Notes: a model not told the origin generated them from the sequence alone. A stretch of DNA of 64,000 nucleotides from CAYMZZ01 sp964395095 (GCA_964395095.1 CAYMZZ010000003.1:335925-399924), one strand, 5' to 3'. Positions 7,948-16,435 are shown, numbered from the stretch's first letter. Translations and numbers: made by a program.

Positions 7948-9042
7948 ATGCCTGAAAAAAAATTACCCGCCGTTTTGGTCCTGGCCGACGGCACAGTAGC
8001 TCATGGACAGTCCTTTGGTGCCATTGGTACCACCACTGGTGAAATTTGTTTCAATACGGGTATGACCGGTTACCAGGAAGTGTTTACGGATCCCAGCTAT
8101 TTTGGCCAGATCCTGATCATGAATGCCGTGCATGTGGGCAATTATGGTGTAATGTCGGCGGATGTGGAATCCGATTCGGTTAAGATCAGGGGGCTGATAG
8201 GGCGGAATCTCGAAGAAGGATACTCGCGCAAGCTCGCCGAAGGCAACCTGGATCAATACCTCAGGGATAATAATATTGTATCGATAGAGGGTGTGGATAC
8301 ACGTGCGCTGGTGGCCCATGTGCGTACCAAAGGCGCTATGAACTGTATCATTTCTTCCGAAACCACCGACGTGGAGGAACTCAAGAACCGGTTGGCACAG
8401 GTGCCAGACATGAATGGGCTGGAACTGGCTTCACAGGTGAGTACCAAAGAGGCCTATGAAATGGGAGACCCGGCTGCTGCCAAACGCATAGCGGTGATGG
8501 ACTATGGGGTGAAGCAACATATTCTGCATTGCATGGTCGACCGGGGTGCTTTTGTAAAAGTATTTCCGGCGAAAACTCCGCTGAAAACCGTGAAGGAATT
8601 TAATCCCAATGGTTATTTTATCTCCAATGGTCCCGGCGATCCGGCTGCCATGGATTATGCCATTGAAACGGTGAAGGAGATTTTGAAAGAAGATAAACCT
8701 GTATTCGGAATTTGCCTCGGTCATCAATTGCTGGCGCTGGCCAATGGCATCCCCACCTTCAAAATGCACCATGGCCACCGTGGCCTCAATCACCCGGTGA
8801 AGAATATCATCACGGGTCGCTCCGAAATCACTACCCAAAACCATGGATTTGGTGTGGATCCTGAGGCGGTGAAAAAAGCGGATCATATCGAAATCACCCA
8901 TCTCAACCTGAATGATCAATCAATAGAAGGTATTCGGGTAAAAGGAAAGAAAGCTTTCTCCGTACAATACCACCCCGAAAGCACCCCCGGCCCGCACGAT
9001 AGCCGGTATTTGTTCGATGATTTCCTGGCAATGGTTGAGTAG
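7948..9042 (+). CDS. carA: Carbamoyl-phosphate synthase, small (glutaminase) subunit
   Basis: Hydrolyses glutamine and passes ammonia to CarB for carbamoyl phosphate, feeding arginine and pyrimidine synthesis. From the ATG at 7948 (MPEKKLPAVLVLADG) the product is 364 residues, the usual length. The N-terminal domain has FNTGMTGYQEVFTDPSY; the class I glutaminase has its nucleophile in FGICLGHQLLALANG and the His-Glu pair in SVQYHPESTPGPHD. A TTG nine bases upstream is possible but less likely. carB is not adjacent. The stop TAG is directly followed by a TAAGTNG heptad array. Confidence 0.96.
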   Translation: MPEKKLPAVLVLADGTVAHGQSFGAIGTTTGEICFNTGMTGYQEVFTDPSYFGQILIMNAVHVGNYGVMSADVESDSVKIRGLIGRNLEEGYSRKLAEGNLDQYLRDNNIVSIEGVDTRALVAHVRTKGAMNCIISSETTDVEELKNRLAQVPDMNGLELASQVSTKEAYEMGDPAAAKRIAVMDYGVKQHILHCMVDRGAFVKVFPAKTPLKTVKEFNPNGYFISNGPGDPAAMDYAIETVKEILKEDKPVFGICLGHQLLALANGIPTFKMHHGHRGLNHPVKNIITGRSEITTQNHGFGVDPEAVKKADHIEITHLNLNDQSIEGIRVKGKKAFSVQYHPESTPGPHDSRYLFDDFLAMVE

Positions 9043-9093
9043 TGGGAAGTAGTAAGTAGTAAGTGGTAAATTGTAAGTAATAAGTTGTGAGTG
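9041..9093. repeat. Heptad array (TAAGTNG type) after carA
   Basis: Units such as TAAGTAG, TAAGTGG, TAAATTG and TAAGTAA follow the carA stop codon. Only this arm is present; the gap then carries the TCTGCG inverted repeat at 9150-9276. Same family as the arrays at 32004-32066 and 33826-33865. Confidence 0.85.
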
Positions 9094-9149
9094 TCATTTC
9101 CTGAATAGGATCTGTGAAGCTGGGAAATGAAAATTGGTTTCAGAAAAAA

Positions 9150-9276
9150 ATCTGCGTATTCTGCGTAGAAATCTGTGAAAATCTGCGGGAAATGCTTCCG
9201 CAGTTCCAACCTGTTTAAAGATCAGGAGAGATTTCCCGCAGATTTTCACAGATTTTTCCGCAGATTAACGCAGGTG
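9150..9276. repeat. TCTGCG-rich inverted repeat, 25-bp perfect arms
   Basis: 9169-9193 and 9231-9255 are perfect 25-bp inverted copies with a 37-nt centre; both contain the core CTGTGAAAATCTGCGGGAAA or its complement. The flanks continue as looser TCTGCG-type repeats. A related element lies at 32106-32240. This kind of AATCTGCGGGAAA repeat is common between genes in Bacteroidetes as far as I know; its function is not established. It would form a strong RNA hairpin after carA. Confidence 0.85.
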
Positions 9277-9281
9277 AGGGG

Positions 9282-9923
9282 TTGAATATCTTTTTGACTT
9301 TAAATATAGAATCAAAGCCTCCCAACTTACTAATCACAAATTCCCAAATACCCAAATTCACAAATTTTATCAAAGCCTCAAATTTACTCCCTCCCTTCCC
9401 TCCACTTCGGTCGGCCCGCTTCCTGTTGGAGGAGATAGTGCCGGATGACCAGGCTTTTATTTTCGAAGGTCTGAGCCATCCGGAAGTGATCCCATTTTAT
9501 GGTGTGTCGTACGCAACATTGGAGGAAACGGCCGGCCAGATGGAGTTCTATCATCGGGTCTGGCAGGAGCAAACGGGGGCTTACTGGAAAATTGTTTCAA
9601 AAGAAACGCATCAGCCATTAGGTGTTTGCGGTTTAAGCGGATATATCGCGCAGCACGAAAAAGCTGAACTGGGCGCCTGGTTGTTGCCCCAATTTATGCG
9701 TCAGGGCATTATGAAGGAAGTATTACCCGTGGTAATCGATTTTGCCTTTCAACACTGGCCATTACATCGCCTCGAAGGAATTGTGGAAGTAGGTAACGAA
9801 GCCAGCAGTGGGTTGATGAAGAAATTGGGCTTCCTGTATGAAGGAACACTCAGGGAGGCGGAGTTGAAAAAGGGGAAGAGGGTGAGTTTGGAAATGTATA
9901 GTTTGCTGAAAGGGGAGTTTTGA
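9282..9923 (+). CDS. GNAT family N-acetyltransferase (RimJ/RimL type)
   Basis: Transfers an acetyl group from acetyl-CoA to an unknown amine. The acetyltransferase fold runs from about residue 42 (LRSARFLLEEIVPDD) to the end, with GVCGLSGYIAQHEKAELGAWLLPQFMRQGIMKEV covering the cofactor strand and loop, and NEASSGLMKKLGF near the C-terminus. The start is uncertain: there is no ATG before the domain, only TTG at 9282 or 9294. Residues 18-36 are translated from CAAATTCC-type short repeats, so part of the N-terminus may not be genuine. The gene is followed immediately by a heptad arm. Confidence 0.8.
   Translation: MNIFLTLNIESKPPNLLITNSQIPKFTNFIKASNLLPPFPPLRSARFLLEEIVPDDQAFIFEGLSHPEVIPFYGVSYATLEETAGQMEFYHRVWQEQTGAYWKIVSKETHQPLGVCGLSGYIAQHEKAELGAWLLPQFMRQGIMKEVLPVVIDFAFQHWPLHRLEGIVEVGNEASSGLMKKLGFLYEGTLREAELKKGKRVSLEMYSLLKGEF
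9336..9384. repeat. CAAATTCC-type short repeat overlapping GNAT 5' end
   Basis: Units like CAAATTCC, CAAATACC, CAAATTCA and CAAATTTT. Same style as 4885-4924. They lie inside the open frame assigned to the GNAT protein, before its conserved domain. Confidence 0.65.
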
Positions 9924-10053
9924 GTTGTAAGTTTTAAGTTATAAGTTTTAAGTGGGTACAATGTTTATGCATGTAAATGATGGCTACCAATAATTTCAAT
10001 AACTTACCGCTTAAAACTTACAACTTATAACTTAAAACTTACAACTTATAACT
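9922..10053. repeat. Inverted pair of TAAGTTN heptad arms between GNAT gene and aroQ
   Basis: Left arm 9922-9955 (TAAGTTT, TAAGTTA units) begins inside the GNAT stop region; right arm 10001-10053 is its inverse and ends 4 nt before the aroQ ATG. The 45-nt centre is unrelated to other centres. The arms could fold into a long hairpin in the transcript, and aroQ would be translated from an A+T-rich leader made of the repeat. Confidence 0.85.
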
Positions 10054-10057
10054 CCCC

Positions 10058-10495
10058 ATGCATATCTCCATCATCAACGGCCCCAATCTCAACCTGCTGG
10101 GACAGCGGGAGACCGGCATTTACGGCTCTACCTCTTTCGAGGATTTCCTGCATTCCCTTCGTGAGCGTTATCCCAAAGTCCGGTTCAGTTATTTTCAAAG
10201 CAATATCGAAGGTGAGTTGGTGGATGCTTTGCAGAAGATGGGATTTGAGGCTGATGGAATCATTCTGAACCCGGCTGCCTATACGCATACTTCGGTGGCT
10301 ATCGGGGATGCGATAGCGGCGATCAGGGCCCCGGTGATAGAAGTACATATTTCCAATGTGCACGCCAGGGAAGATTTTCGCAAAATTTCGCATGTAAGCG
10401 CGAAAGTAAAAGGAAGCATCATTGGCCTGGGATTACAGGGATATGAGCTCGCCCTGCTCTGGCTCCTGCAGCAGCAGGAACCCCTGGCCACCTGA
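10058..10495 (+). CDS. aroQ: 3-dehydroquinate dehydratase, type II
   Basis: Dehydrates 3-dehydroquinate to 3-dehydroshikimate in the shikimate pathway. The 145-residue length is normal for the dodecameric type II enzyme. Visible motifs are NGPNLNLLGQRETGIYG (the catalytic Arg and Tyr loop), ILNPAAYTHTSVAIGDAI and EVHISNVHAREDFRKIS (catalytic His and substrate Arg). It stands alone between repeats and a secreted protein gene. Confidence 0.96.
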   Translation: MHISIINGPNLNLLGQRETGIYGSTSFEDFLHSLRERYPKVRFSYFQSNIEGELVDALQKMGFEADGIILNPAAYTHTSVAIGDAIAAIRAPVIEVHISNVHAREDFRKISHVSAKVKGSIIGLGLQGYELALLWLLQQQEPLAT

Positions 10496-10575
10496 GCGGA
10501 TATTCCGGCAGGGAATTTGCGACGGATCCGGCAACAAATGCCCTTACCCTGTCGTTAACTTAAAAATGGCCCACT

Positions 10576-11283
10576 ATGCGTTGCCTTCTCCTCATTCTTT
10601 CGTCCATGCTTCTTCTTTCTGCGCAATCGCAGACCTGGAAGTCCTATATCATCAGCGTAAGAGGGGATACCCTTAATCGCGTGGATATGCAGGAAAAAAA
10701 ACAGGGCCCCTGGGTGCATAAGTATGAGTCGGTGCGGGGTGAACCGGGCTATGAGGAGCAGGGTTACTATGAAAATGATATGAAAGTGGGGCGCTGGGTC
10801 AAATTTTCAACCATGGGCGATAAACTGGCCGAGGAAAATTACCGCTGGGGCCAGTTGGATGGTAAAAGCCGCTACTTTACCCGCCTGGGCGGATTGCTGC
10901 GGGAAGAAAGCTGGCGCGCGGTAGAGCCGGGAAAGTCATTTGACACAGTGGATGTGATTGATCCGATGGACGCATCACGCATTAAAGAAAGGGTGGTTGT
11001 GCCTGTGGAAGGCTATGCCGTAAAGCATGGAACCTGGACCTATTACGATCCTGAGTGGGGAACAATCATGCGCACGGAAGAATACTGGATGAATAAAAGC
11101 AAGGCGGAGATGGAAAAGGAAACAGCCGCAGCAGGCGATGACCTGAAGCCGCTTGATGTGAGTAAGGACGGCAGCGCCGAAAAAACGGAAGCGAAAAAGC
11201 CGCAGGCTATACTCGATTATGAGAAAAAGAATTCGGGCAAGAAAAAAGTGAAAGTGCGGGATGGCCGCACCGGCGGTGGATAA
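10576..11283 (+). CDS. Secreted protein with MORN-like repeats
   Basis: A 235-residue protein with a signal peptide (residues 1-19, ending LLLSAQSQ). Residues 35-115 carry MORN-like units of the YwqK type (GYYENDMKVGRWVKF, YRWGQLDGKSRYF, GLLREESWRA), and KHGTWTYYD repeats later. Such repeats form flat beta sheets; function is unknown. The C-terminal 60 residues are Lys/Glu-rich and probably disordered, ending in TGGG. It is monocistronic and convergent with the esterase gene. Confidence 0.75.
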   Translation: MRCLLLILSSMLLLSAQSQTWKSYIISVRGDTLNRVDMQEKKQGPWVHKYESVRGEPGYEEQGYYENDMKVGRWVKFSTMGDKLAEENYRWGQLDGKSRYFTRLGGLLREESWRAVEPGKSFDTVDVIDPMDASRIKERVVVPVEGYAVKHGTWTYYDPEWGTIMRTEEYWMNKSKAEMEKETAAAGDDLKPLDVSKDGSAEKTEAKKPQAILDYEKKNSGKKKVKVRDGRTGGG

Positions 11284-11337
11284 TGGCTTCTTAGTTATAC
11301 GGATAACCTACTTTCTGATCTGCCTGATGCCGGAGCA

Positions 11338-12159
11338 TCAGCGTTGGTTCTTCCCAAAAAAATCTGCAAAGAACAAAAACTGGTACCTGATAGCCAGTGC
11401 CCAGTAGTTCCAGTCGTGCTTGCCCGGCCGCTCAACATATTCATGCGGTATTTTTAACGACAACAGCTTCTGATGCAGGGCGGCGTTGATGCCATAGAAA
11501 AAATCCTCGGTACCACAATCAATGATCATAGCCGGCGCCTCTGCCGGTTTTATTTTGCCCACCAGTCCCATCACGGAATAATCCACCCAGTTCTGCGCAT
11601 ACTGCAGGGTATCGCCCAGGCGCTGGGGCACATCAAATCGGGTGGTGCAGCAAAGCAGGTCAACCCCGCCGCTCATGCTGCCACAGGCGCCGAAGGTTTG
11701 CGGGAAGCGCAGGCCCAGGTAGAGACCGCCATGTCCGCCCATGCTGAGCCCGGTTATGGCGCGGCCGGCAGGTTCGGCCCGGGTGGGATAGTGCCGGTCG
11801 ATATAAGCGGGTATTTCCTCTGCCACATAAGTAGCATAACGCATGCTGCTGTCAACCGGGCTGTCGAGATACCAACTGCTGAAACCTCCATCCGGACAAA
11901 CCACCATGATGCCGTATTGGTCTGCATATTCCCTGATCGCCGGCACTTTCTGAATCCAGTTGCTATAGTTGCCGCTATACCCATGTAGCAGGTAAAGCAC
12001 CGGCCAGCCGGCAGCAGGCTTTTCCGCATCCGGTACAATTACCACACAACGGGCTTCCATGCGCATGGCCCTGCTGGGTATGCTGAGCGTGTCAACGCTG
12101 GCAGCATGAAGCTGGGCAGCCAGCAACAGGGCCGGAACTAAACTGAACCATGATTTCAT
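11338..12159 (-). CDS. Secreted esterase (esterase D/XynC-like alpha/beta hydrolase)
   Basis: A 273-residue exported hydrolase with a signal peptide ending near residue 20 (LLLAAQLHAAS). The nucleophile elbow is GLSMGG with S139; likely acid D219 (DCGTEDFFYG) and base H248 (GKHDWNYW). YLLHGYSGNYSNW near residue 56 supplies the oxyanion region. The putative esterase family (PF00756) includes feruloyl and acetylxylan esterases and S-formylglutathione hydrolases; the signal peptide favours a carbohydrate ester or similar periplasmic substrate. Divergent from the SPFH gene. Confidence 0.85.
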   Translation of the reverse strand: MKSWFSLVPALLLAAQLHAASVDTLSIPSRAMRMEARCVVIVPDAEKPAAGWPVLYLLHGYSGNYSNWIQKVPAIREYADQYGIMVVCPDGGFSSWYLDSPVDSSMRYATYVAEEIPAYIDRHYPTRAEPAGRAITGLSMGGHGGLYLGLRFPQTFGACGSMSGGVDLLCCTTRFDVPQRLGDTLQYAQNWVDYSVMGLVGKIKPAEAPAMIIDCGTEDFFYGINAALHQKLLSLKIPHEYVERPGKHDWNYWALAIRYQFLFFADFFGKNQR

Positions 12160-12187
12160 GGCTTAAATATAAGCCCTCTGCGATTTA

Positions 12188-12219
12188 TTTGGCGCATTCG
12201 GGGATTTGCTATAAATTTG
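12188..12219 (+). promoter_or_regulatory. Promoter TTTG-N20-TAAATTTG for the SPFH operon
   Basis: TTTG at 12188-12191 and TAAATTTG at 12212-12219 with a 20-nt spacer form the best full match in the window to the Bacteroidetes promoter. Directly after it lies a direct repeat TGATATCA / TGATATTA (12219-12236) that could be an operator. The ATG follows at 12250. Confidence 0.7.
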
Positions 12220-12249
12220 ATATCAAAATGATATTAAAACAAATTTTGT

Positions 12250-13125
12250 ATGGAAAAAATATTCAGACCCGTTTCGGGATTCCTGGCCCTTCTCGCGGCC
12301 CTGGTTTTTTTTATTGCCGGCATCGTGTTTATGGCAAATGGGGTGGATGATCAGAATGAGCCGACCATCCGTATGTGGATCGGATTATTCGCCGTATTGT
12401 TGGCTATTTTCCTTTTCAAAGGCATCACCATCATCAACCCCAACCATTCCCGTGTTTGCGTTTTCTTTGGCAAATATGTGGGTACGGTAAAGGAGAATGG
12501 GCTGAAGTTTATCAATCCCCTGTTCAGGCGCATGAATATTTCTCTCCGTGCGCAGAACCTGGAAAGCTCCAAGCTGAAAGTGAATGACAAGATGGGCAAC
12601 CCCATTGAAATTGGCGCGGTGATCGTATGGCAGGTGCGCGACACTTATAAAGCAGCTTTTGAAGTGGCAAACTATGACCACTACGTAAAAGTGCAAAGTG
12701 AAGCCGCGGTTCGGCACCTGGCCAATAGCTTTCCTTACGATAACCTGGAAGATGAAACGGCCGATATCACTTTGCGGGATGGGGCCGAAAAAGTGAATGA
12801 AATACTGGAGCGGGAGTTGAACGAGCGACTGGCCCCCGCCGGCATTGTGATCATTGAAGCGCGCATCAGTCACCTGGCCTATGCAGCAGAAATCGCCGGA
12901 GCGATGTTGCAAAGGCAACAGGCTACCGCCATTGTTGCCGCGCGCACCAAGATTGTGGAAGGTGCCGTAGGCATGGTGGAAATGGCCCTTGATATGTTGG
13001 CCAAGAAACAGGTGGTGACGCTCGATGATGAAAAGAAAGCGGCCATGGTGAGCAACCTGATGGTAGTACTTTGCGGGGAGAAAAGTGCCTCACCCGTATT
13101 GAATACCGGAACCCTGTATCAATAA
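12250..13125 (+). CDS. SPFH/band-7 domain membrane protein
   Basis: A 291-residue protein with two N-terminal membrane segments (about 10-30 and 42-57) and an SPFH domain from about 64 to 255 (NHSRVCVFFGKYVGTVKENG, PIEIGAVIVWQVRDTYKAAFEV, VQSEAAVRHLANSFPYD). The helical tail has AGAMLQRQQATAIVAARTKI, a typical stomatin-like oligomerization helix. Such proteins form large membrane rings that organize membrane domains or proteases. It is followed after 15 nt by a small ribbon-helix-helix gene, and the two share a terminator. Confidence 0.9.
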   Translation: MEKIFRPVSGFLALLAALVFFIAGIVFMANGVDDQNEPTIRMWIGLFAVLLAIFLFKGITIINPNHSRVCVFFGKYVGTVKENGLKFINPLFRRMNISLRAQNLESSKLKVNDKMGNPIEIGAVIVWQVRDTYKAAFEVANYDHYVKVQSEAAVRHLANSFPYDNLEDETADITLRDGAEKVNEILERELNERLAPAGIVIIEARISHLAYAAEIAGAMLQRQQATAIVAARTKIVEGAVGMVEMALDMLAKKQVVTLDDEKKAAMVSNLMVVLCGEKSASPVLNTGTLYQ

Positions 13126-13140
13126 ATCAAATGAATCCGG

Positions 13141-13320
13141 ATGCCAGATAAGAAAACATTTGTATTGCGATTAGATGCCGACATGTACAAGGCGTTGGAG
13201 AAATGGGCCGCTGATGAATTTCGCAGTGTAAACGGTCAACTGGAATGGATCATTGCCCAAAAGCTGAAAGAGGCGGGTCGCGCACCCTCCGAGAAAAAAG
13301 GGAAGACCCGCAGCAACTGA
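13141..13320 (+). CDS. Small ribbon-helix-helix (Arc-like) protein, 59 aa
   Basis: MPDKKTFVLRLDADMYKALEKWAADEF... matches the RHH fold: a basic beta strand (KKTFVLRLD), helix 1 (MYKALEKWAADE) and helix 2 (VNGQLEWIIAQKLKEAG). RHH proteins dimerize and bind DNA through the strand. Here it is cotranscribed with the SPFH gene and followed by an intrinsic terminator. The RHH strand KTFVLRL has only a few side chains that would contact DNA. I believe SPFH-RHH pairs recur in Bacteroidetes, which would argue for a functional pair, but I could not check it. The Lys/Arg-rich tail may add DNA or membrane contact. Confidence 0.85.
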   Translation: MPDKKTFVLRLDADMYKALEKWAADEFRSVNGQLEWIIAQKLKEAGRAPSEKKGKTRSN

Positions 13321-13334
13321 TAAAGGCGTATAGG

Positions 13335-13369
13335 AAAAAAGCGCAGTGGTAAATCCACTGCGCTTTTTT
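13335..13369 (+). terminator. Intrinsic terminator of the SPFH-RHH operon
   Basis: GCGCAGTGG (13341-13349), loop TAAAT, CCACTGCGC (13355-13363), followed by six T and preceded by six A, so it may work in both directions. Confidence 0.92.
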
Positions 13370-13410
13370 ATTGAAGCTAATTCAATAACCAAATCCCCTT
13401 CACCTCCACC

Positions 13411-13452
13411 TACAATGAATAAGCGGTGGTTTACCACCGCTTATTCATTGTA
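13411..13452 (-). terminator. Long hairpin at the 3' end of the M1 peptidase gene
   Basis: A 19-bp perfect stem (13411-13429 with 13434-13452) and 4-nt loop, lying two bases beyond the stop of the minus-strand peptidase gene. There is no clear T run, so it may be an mRNA-stabilizing or Rho-dependent structure rather than a classical terminator. Confidence 0.7.
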
Positions 13453-13454
13453 GA

Positions 13455-15833
13455 TTAGAATCCTTTTTTCTCATTGGCCTTTTGCATCGGGTTGATGCCG
13501 GGCGGTTGGGTTACATTCATTTTTTGCTTGAAGAGCTGGAAGCGGCTCGGAGCCGGAATATCGTTCCAGCTATTGTTGCTTTCATCGATATCAGCGGTTT
13601 CGCGATAGGGATCCAGCTTTATTGACGCCACTTCCTTGTCCTTCATAAAGGATTTTGTCACTTTATTCTCATTATAACGCCAGATCTGCGCAGGAATTCT
13701 TTCTATCTCCTTTGTGCCGTCCTTGTAGGTCCACTCAATGATGATGGGCATTACCAGTCCACCCTTATTGCTGAAGGTTAATTCGTAGAGATGCTTGTCG
13801 CCATACTTCTTCTGACCTTCCTCATCAAGCGTTTCAATGTTGGATACACTGCGAACGGGGTAAGAGTTGCTGTCGTAAGGCTCCAGGCCGCGATCATAGC
13901 GCCAGTAGAAATCGCGCAAAGTGGTATCACGATCCGTTTCGAAAACGATATTCTTGTCTTCGCGGTTGCGACGCTTGGAAAGATCATCGAAATCATTAAC
14001 CAGCGGCTTGGGCAGCTTACGCATCACCGTGGTATCCGTAAACGGTGGTTTAGCCGTTACATCGGGTTTGGCATATTTCACGGTGTCGAGCGCGATATCA
14101 ACCGGATCGGTGCCATAAAACCAGCCTCTCCAGAACCAGTCGAGATCTTCTCCCGTAGCATCTTCCAGGGTGCGGAAGAAATCGGCTGGAGCAGGTGATT
14201 TGAAAGCCCAGCGCCTCGAATATTCCTTAAATGCGTAATCGAAGAGCTCGCGGCCCACGATGGTTTCGCGCAGAATATTGAGTGCAGTGGCGGGCTTATC
14301 GTATGCATTGGGGCCAAAACGCACGATATTCTCGGAATTGGTCATTACGGGTTCCAACTGGTCCTTGGGCAATTTCATGTAATTGACAATAGTCCAGGGC
14401 GCTCCTTCGGTACTGGGAAATGTATTATCCCAAAGTTCCTGTGTGAGGTATTGCAGGTAGGAGTTCAATCCTTCATCCATCCAGGTCCACTGGCGTTCAT
14501 CACTGTTGATGATCATGGGGAAGAAATTATGTCCCACTTCGTGAATGATCACAAAGATGGCGGCATTGCGGGAACTCTCGGTATAAGATCCGTCTTTTTG
14601 TGCACGGCCGGGGTTGAAACAGATCATCGGATATTCCATACCCTGGTTGCCTTCCACCGACTGTGCGGTGGGGTAGGGGTAAGGAATGGAGAAATCAGAA
14701 TAAGTCTTGATGGTATGGGCCACAGCCTTGGTGGAATAGCGATTGTAGATGGGGAATGCTTCCTCACCATAGAAGCTCATGCACATTACTTTCTTGCCTT
14801 CTACAAAAGTGGGCATGGCATCCCACACAAAACGGCGGCTGCTGGTCCAGGCAAAGTCACGCACATTGTCTGCCTTATAGATCCAGGTTTTTTTAGCGGT
14901 GGATTTTTTCTTCGATGCGGCTTTGGCTTCGTCGAGGGTGACAATTTCAACGGGTTCTTTTGCTGTCTGCGCCTTGGCCCAGCGGGATTTTTGCGTGGCA
15001 TTCAGCACGGTGGCATAATTCAGACACTCGCCGGTGGAACCCACAATATGGTCGGCGGGAACAGTCATCTGCACTTTGAAATTTCCAAAACTGAGTGCGA
15101 ATTCACCACGACCGGTAAACTGGTGGTTTTGCCAACCCTGGTCATCGGTGTATTTGCAAAGCCGGGGATACCATTGTGTAACGGTATAGGCATTATTGCC
15201 ATCGTCGAACGATTCATAACCGCCGCGTGCGCCTCCAAAGCGAACAAAATCGCCCCGGTTAGCCAGCTTATAGTTCCAGTCAATCTTGAATACAAATTTC
15301 TGACCGGGCTTCAGGGGCGTGGGCAGCTCTACACGCATCATGGTTTTATTCAATACATGCTTCAGCGCTTTCCCATTTATATCCACCAGTTTGGTGATCT
15401 TGAAGCCATACCCGTTATCGCTACGGCTTTCTTCCATGGCATTCAGCATATTGTCGGTAGCCTGTCGGGGCAGGGTGCTGCTGTTTTCATAGCCGGCATT
15501 GTTGACGGTGCTGTGCTGGTTCTCGTCGAGCTGCAACCAGAGATAAGTGAGCACGTCGGGTGAATTGTTGTGGTAAGTAATGGTTTCACTGCCGGTGAGT
15601 TTGTTGTTAGGCTCGTCCAGCTCGCATTTGATGTCGTAGTCGACACGCTGTTGCCAGTATTTGGGACCGGGCGCGCCACTGGCCGTGCGGTACTCGTTGG
15701 GTGTGGGCAAAATGGTTCCCAGTTGTTCGAATTTATTCCCGTGATTGCTGCCGGGATTATTCTGAATGTTCTGTGACCACAACGCCAGCATGGGTCCGCC
15801 AAGCAGGAGCAATAAGATAGCTAGCTTTTTCAT
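13455..15833 (-). CDS. M1 family metallopeptidase, exported
   Basis: A 792-residue zinc aminopeptidase-like protein with a signal peptide (about residues 1-20, ending LALWSQ). The zinc site is HEVGH at 431-435 with E454 (WMDEGLNSYL), spaced 18 residues as in M1. The exopeptidase motif is present as a variant, QGMEYP. The N-terminal beta domain (DYDIKCELDEPNNKLTGSETITYHN) is typical of the family. It probably trims peptides in the periplasm. It follows the HupE/UreJ gene by 23 nt in the same direction and is probably cotranscribed. Confidence 0.92.
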   Translation of the reverse strand: MKKLAILLLLLGGPMLALWSQNIQNNPGSNHGNKFEQLGTILPTPNEYRTASGAPGPKYWQQRVDYDIKCELDEPNNKLTGSETITYHNNSPDVLTYLWLQLDENQHSTVNNAGYENSSTLPRQATDNMLNAMEESRSDNGYGFKITKLVDINGKALKHVLNKTMMRVELPTPLKPGQKFVFKIDWNYKLANRGDFVRFGGARGGYESFDDGNNAYTVTQWYPRLCKYTDDQGWQNHQFTGRGEFALSFGNFKVQMTVPADHIVGSTGECLNYATVLNATQKSRWAKAQTAKEPVEIVTLDEAKAASKKKSTAKKTWIYKADNVRDFAWTSSRRFVWDAMPTFVEGKKVMCMSFYGEEAFPIYNRYSTKAVAHTIKTYSDFSIPYPYPTAQSVEGNQGMEYPMICFNPGRAQKDGSYTESSRNAAIFVIIHEVGHNFFPMIINSDERQWTWMDEGLNSYLQYLTQELWDNTFPSTEGAPWTIVNYMKLPKDQLEPVMTNSENIVRFGPNAYDKPATALNILRETIVGRELFDYAFKEYSRRWAFKSPAPADFFRTLEDATGEDLDWFWRGWFYGTDPVDIALDTVKYAKPDVTAKPPFTDTTVMRKLPKPLVNDFDDLSKRRNREDKNIVFETDRDTTLRDFYWRYDRGLEPYDSNSYPVRSVSNIETLDEEGQKKYGDKHLYELTFSNKGGLVMPIIIEWTYKDGTKEIERIPAQIWRYNENKVTKSFMKDKEVASIKLDPYRETADIDESNNSWNDIPAPSRFQLFKQKMNVTQPPGINPMQKANEKKGF

Positions 15834-15856
15834 GATGATTGTTTTATGATTGAGTG

Positions 15857-16435
15857 TTACCAGGGAATTCTTTCCAGGGCAATTTTAAGCGAAATACCAA
15901 ATACGGCCGCCGAGAGGAAGATGACCCACTCGCGTCTGTTTACACGCAACACGGAAATGATCAACTGCGCCAGTAAAAGCAGGACGGTTACCACTACGAT
16001 CTGCCCTACTTCCAAACCCACATTAAAGCCAAATAATCCCCAGGCCAGGTTTTGGTCAGGAGCCAGCATCATGCGTATGGAATTCGCAAATCCCATTCCA
16101 TGTACCAGGCCAAAAAAGAGTGCCAGGAAATAGTTGATACGCACTGAGCGGGGGGTAAACTTTTTTTGTGCCAGGTTTGACAACGCAGTAATCACAATGG
16201 TGACGGGAATGAGAAATTCTACCCAATCGCTGGGGAAACGAACCAGGTCCAAAACACTTAGGGCGAGCGTCAGGGAATGGCCAATCGTGAAAGCGGTGAC
16301 GAGGATCAAAACCTGCTTCCAGTCGCGCAACAGGTAGATGGCAGCCAGGGCTGCGATAAAGAGTTGATGATCCAGTGCATCGCTGCTGATAATATGTGCC
16401 CAGCCTTCGCGAAAATAAAAGCCAAAATCTCCCAT
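15857..16435 (-). CDS. HupE/UreJ family membrane protein
   Basis: A 192-residue protein with five or six hydrophobic segments. The ATG at 16435 (MGDFGFYFREGWAHIIS) is preferred to one 30 bases upstream because family members begin with this amphipathic piece ending at a conserved His. Conserved features are DALDHQLF, FTIGHSLTLALS and FGLVHGMGFA, whose His and Asp residues suggest metal (Ni or Co) transport or binding, as in HupE/UreJ. No urease or hydrogenase gene is nearby, so the metal and use are unknown. Its neighbours are an M1 metallopeptidase and a divergent DUF6702-like protein. Confidence 0.85.
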   Translation of the reverse strand: MGDFGFYFREGWAHIISSDALDHQLFIAALAAIYLLRDWKQVLILVTAFTIGHSLTLALSVLDLVRFPSDWVEFLIPVTIVITALSNLAQKKFTPRSVRINYFLALFFGLVHGMGFANSIRMMLAPDQNLAWGLFGFNVGLEVGQIVVVTVLLLLAQLIISVLRVNRREWVIFLSAAVFGISLKIALERIPW

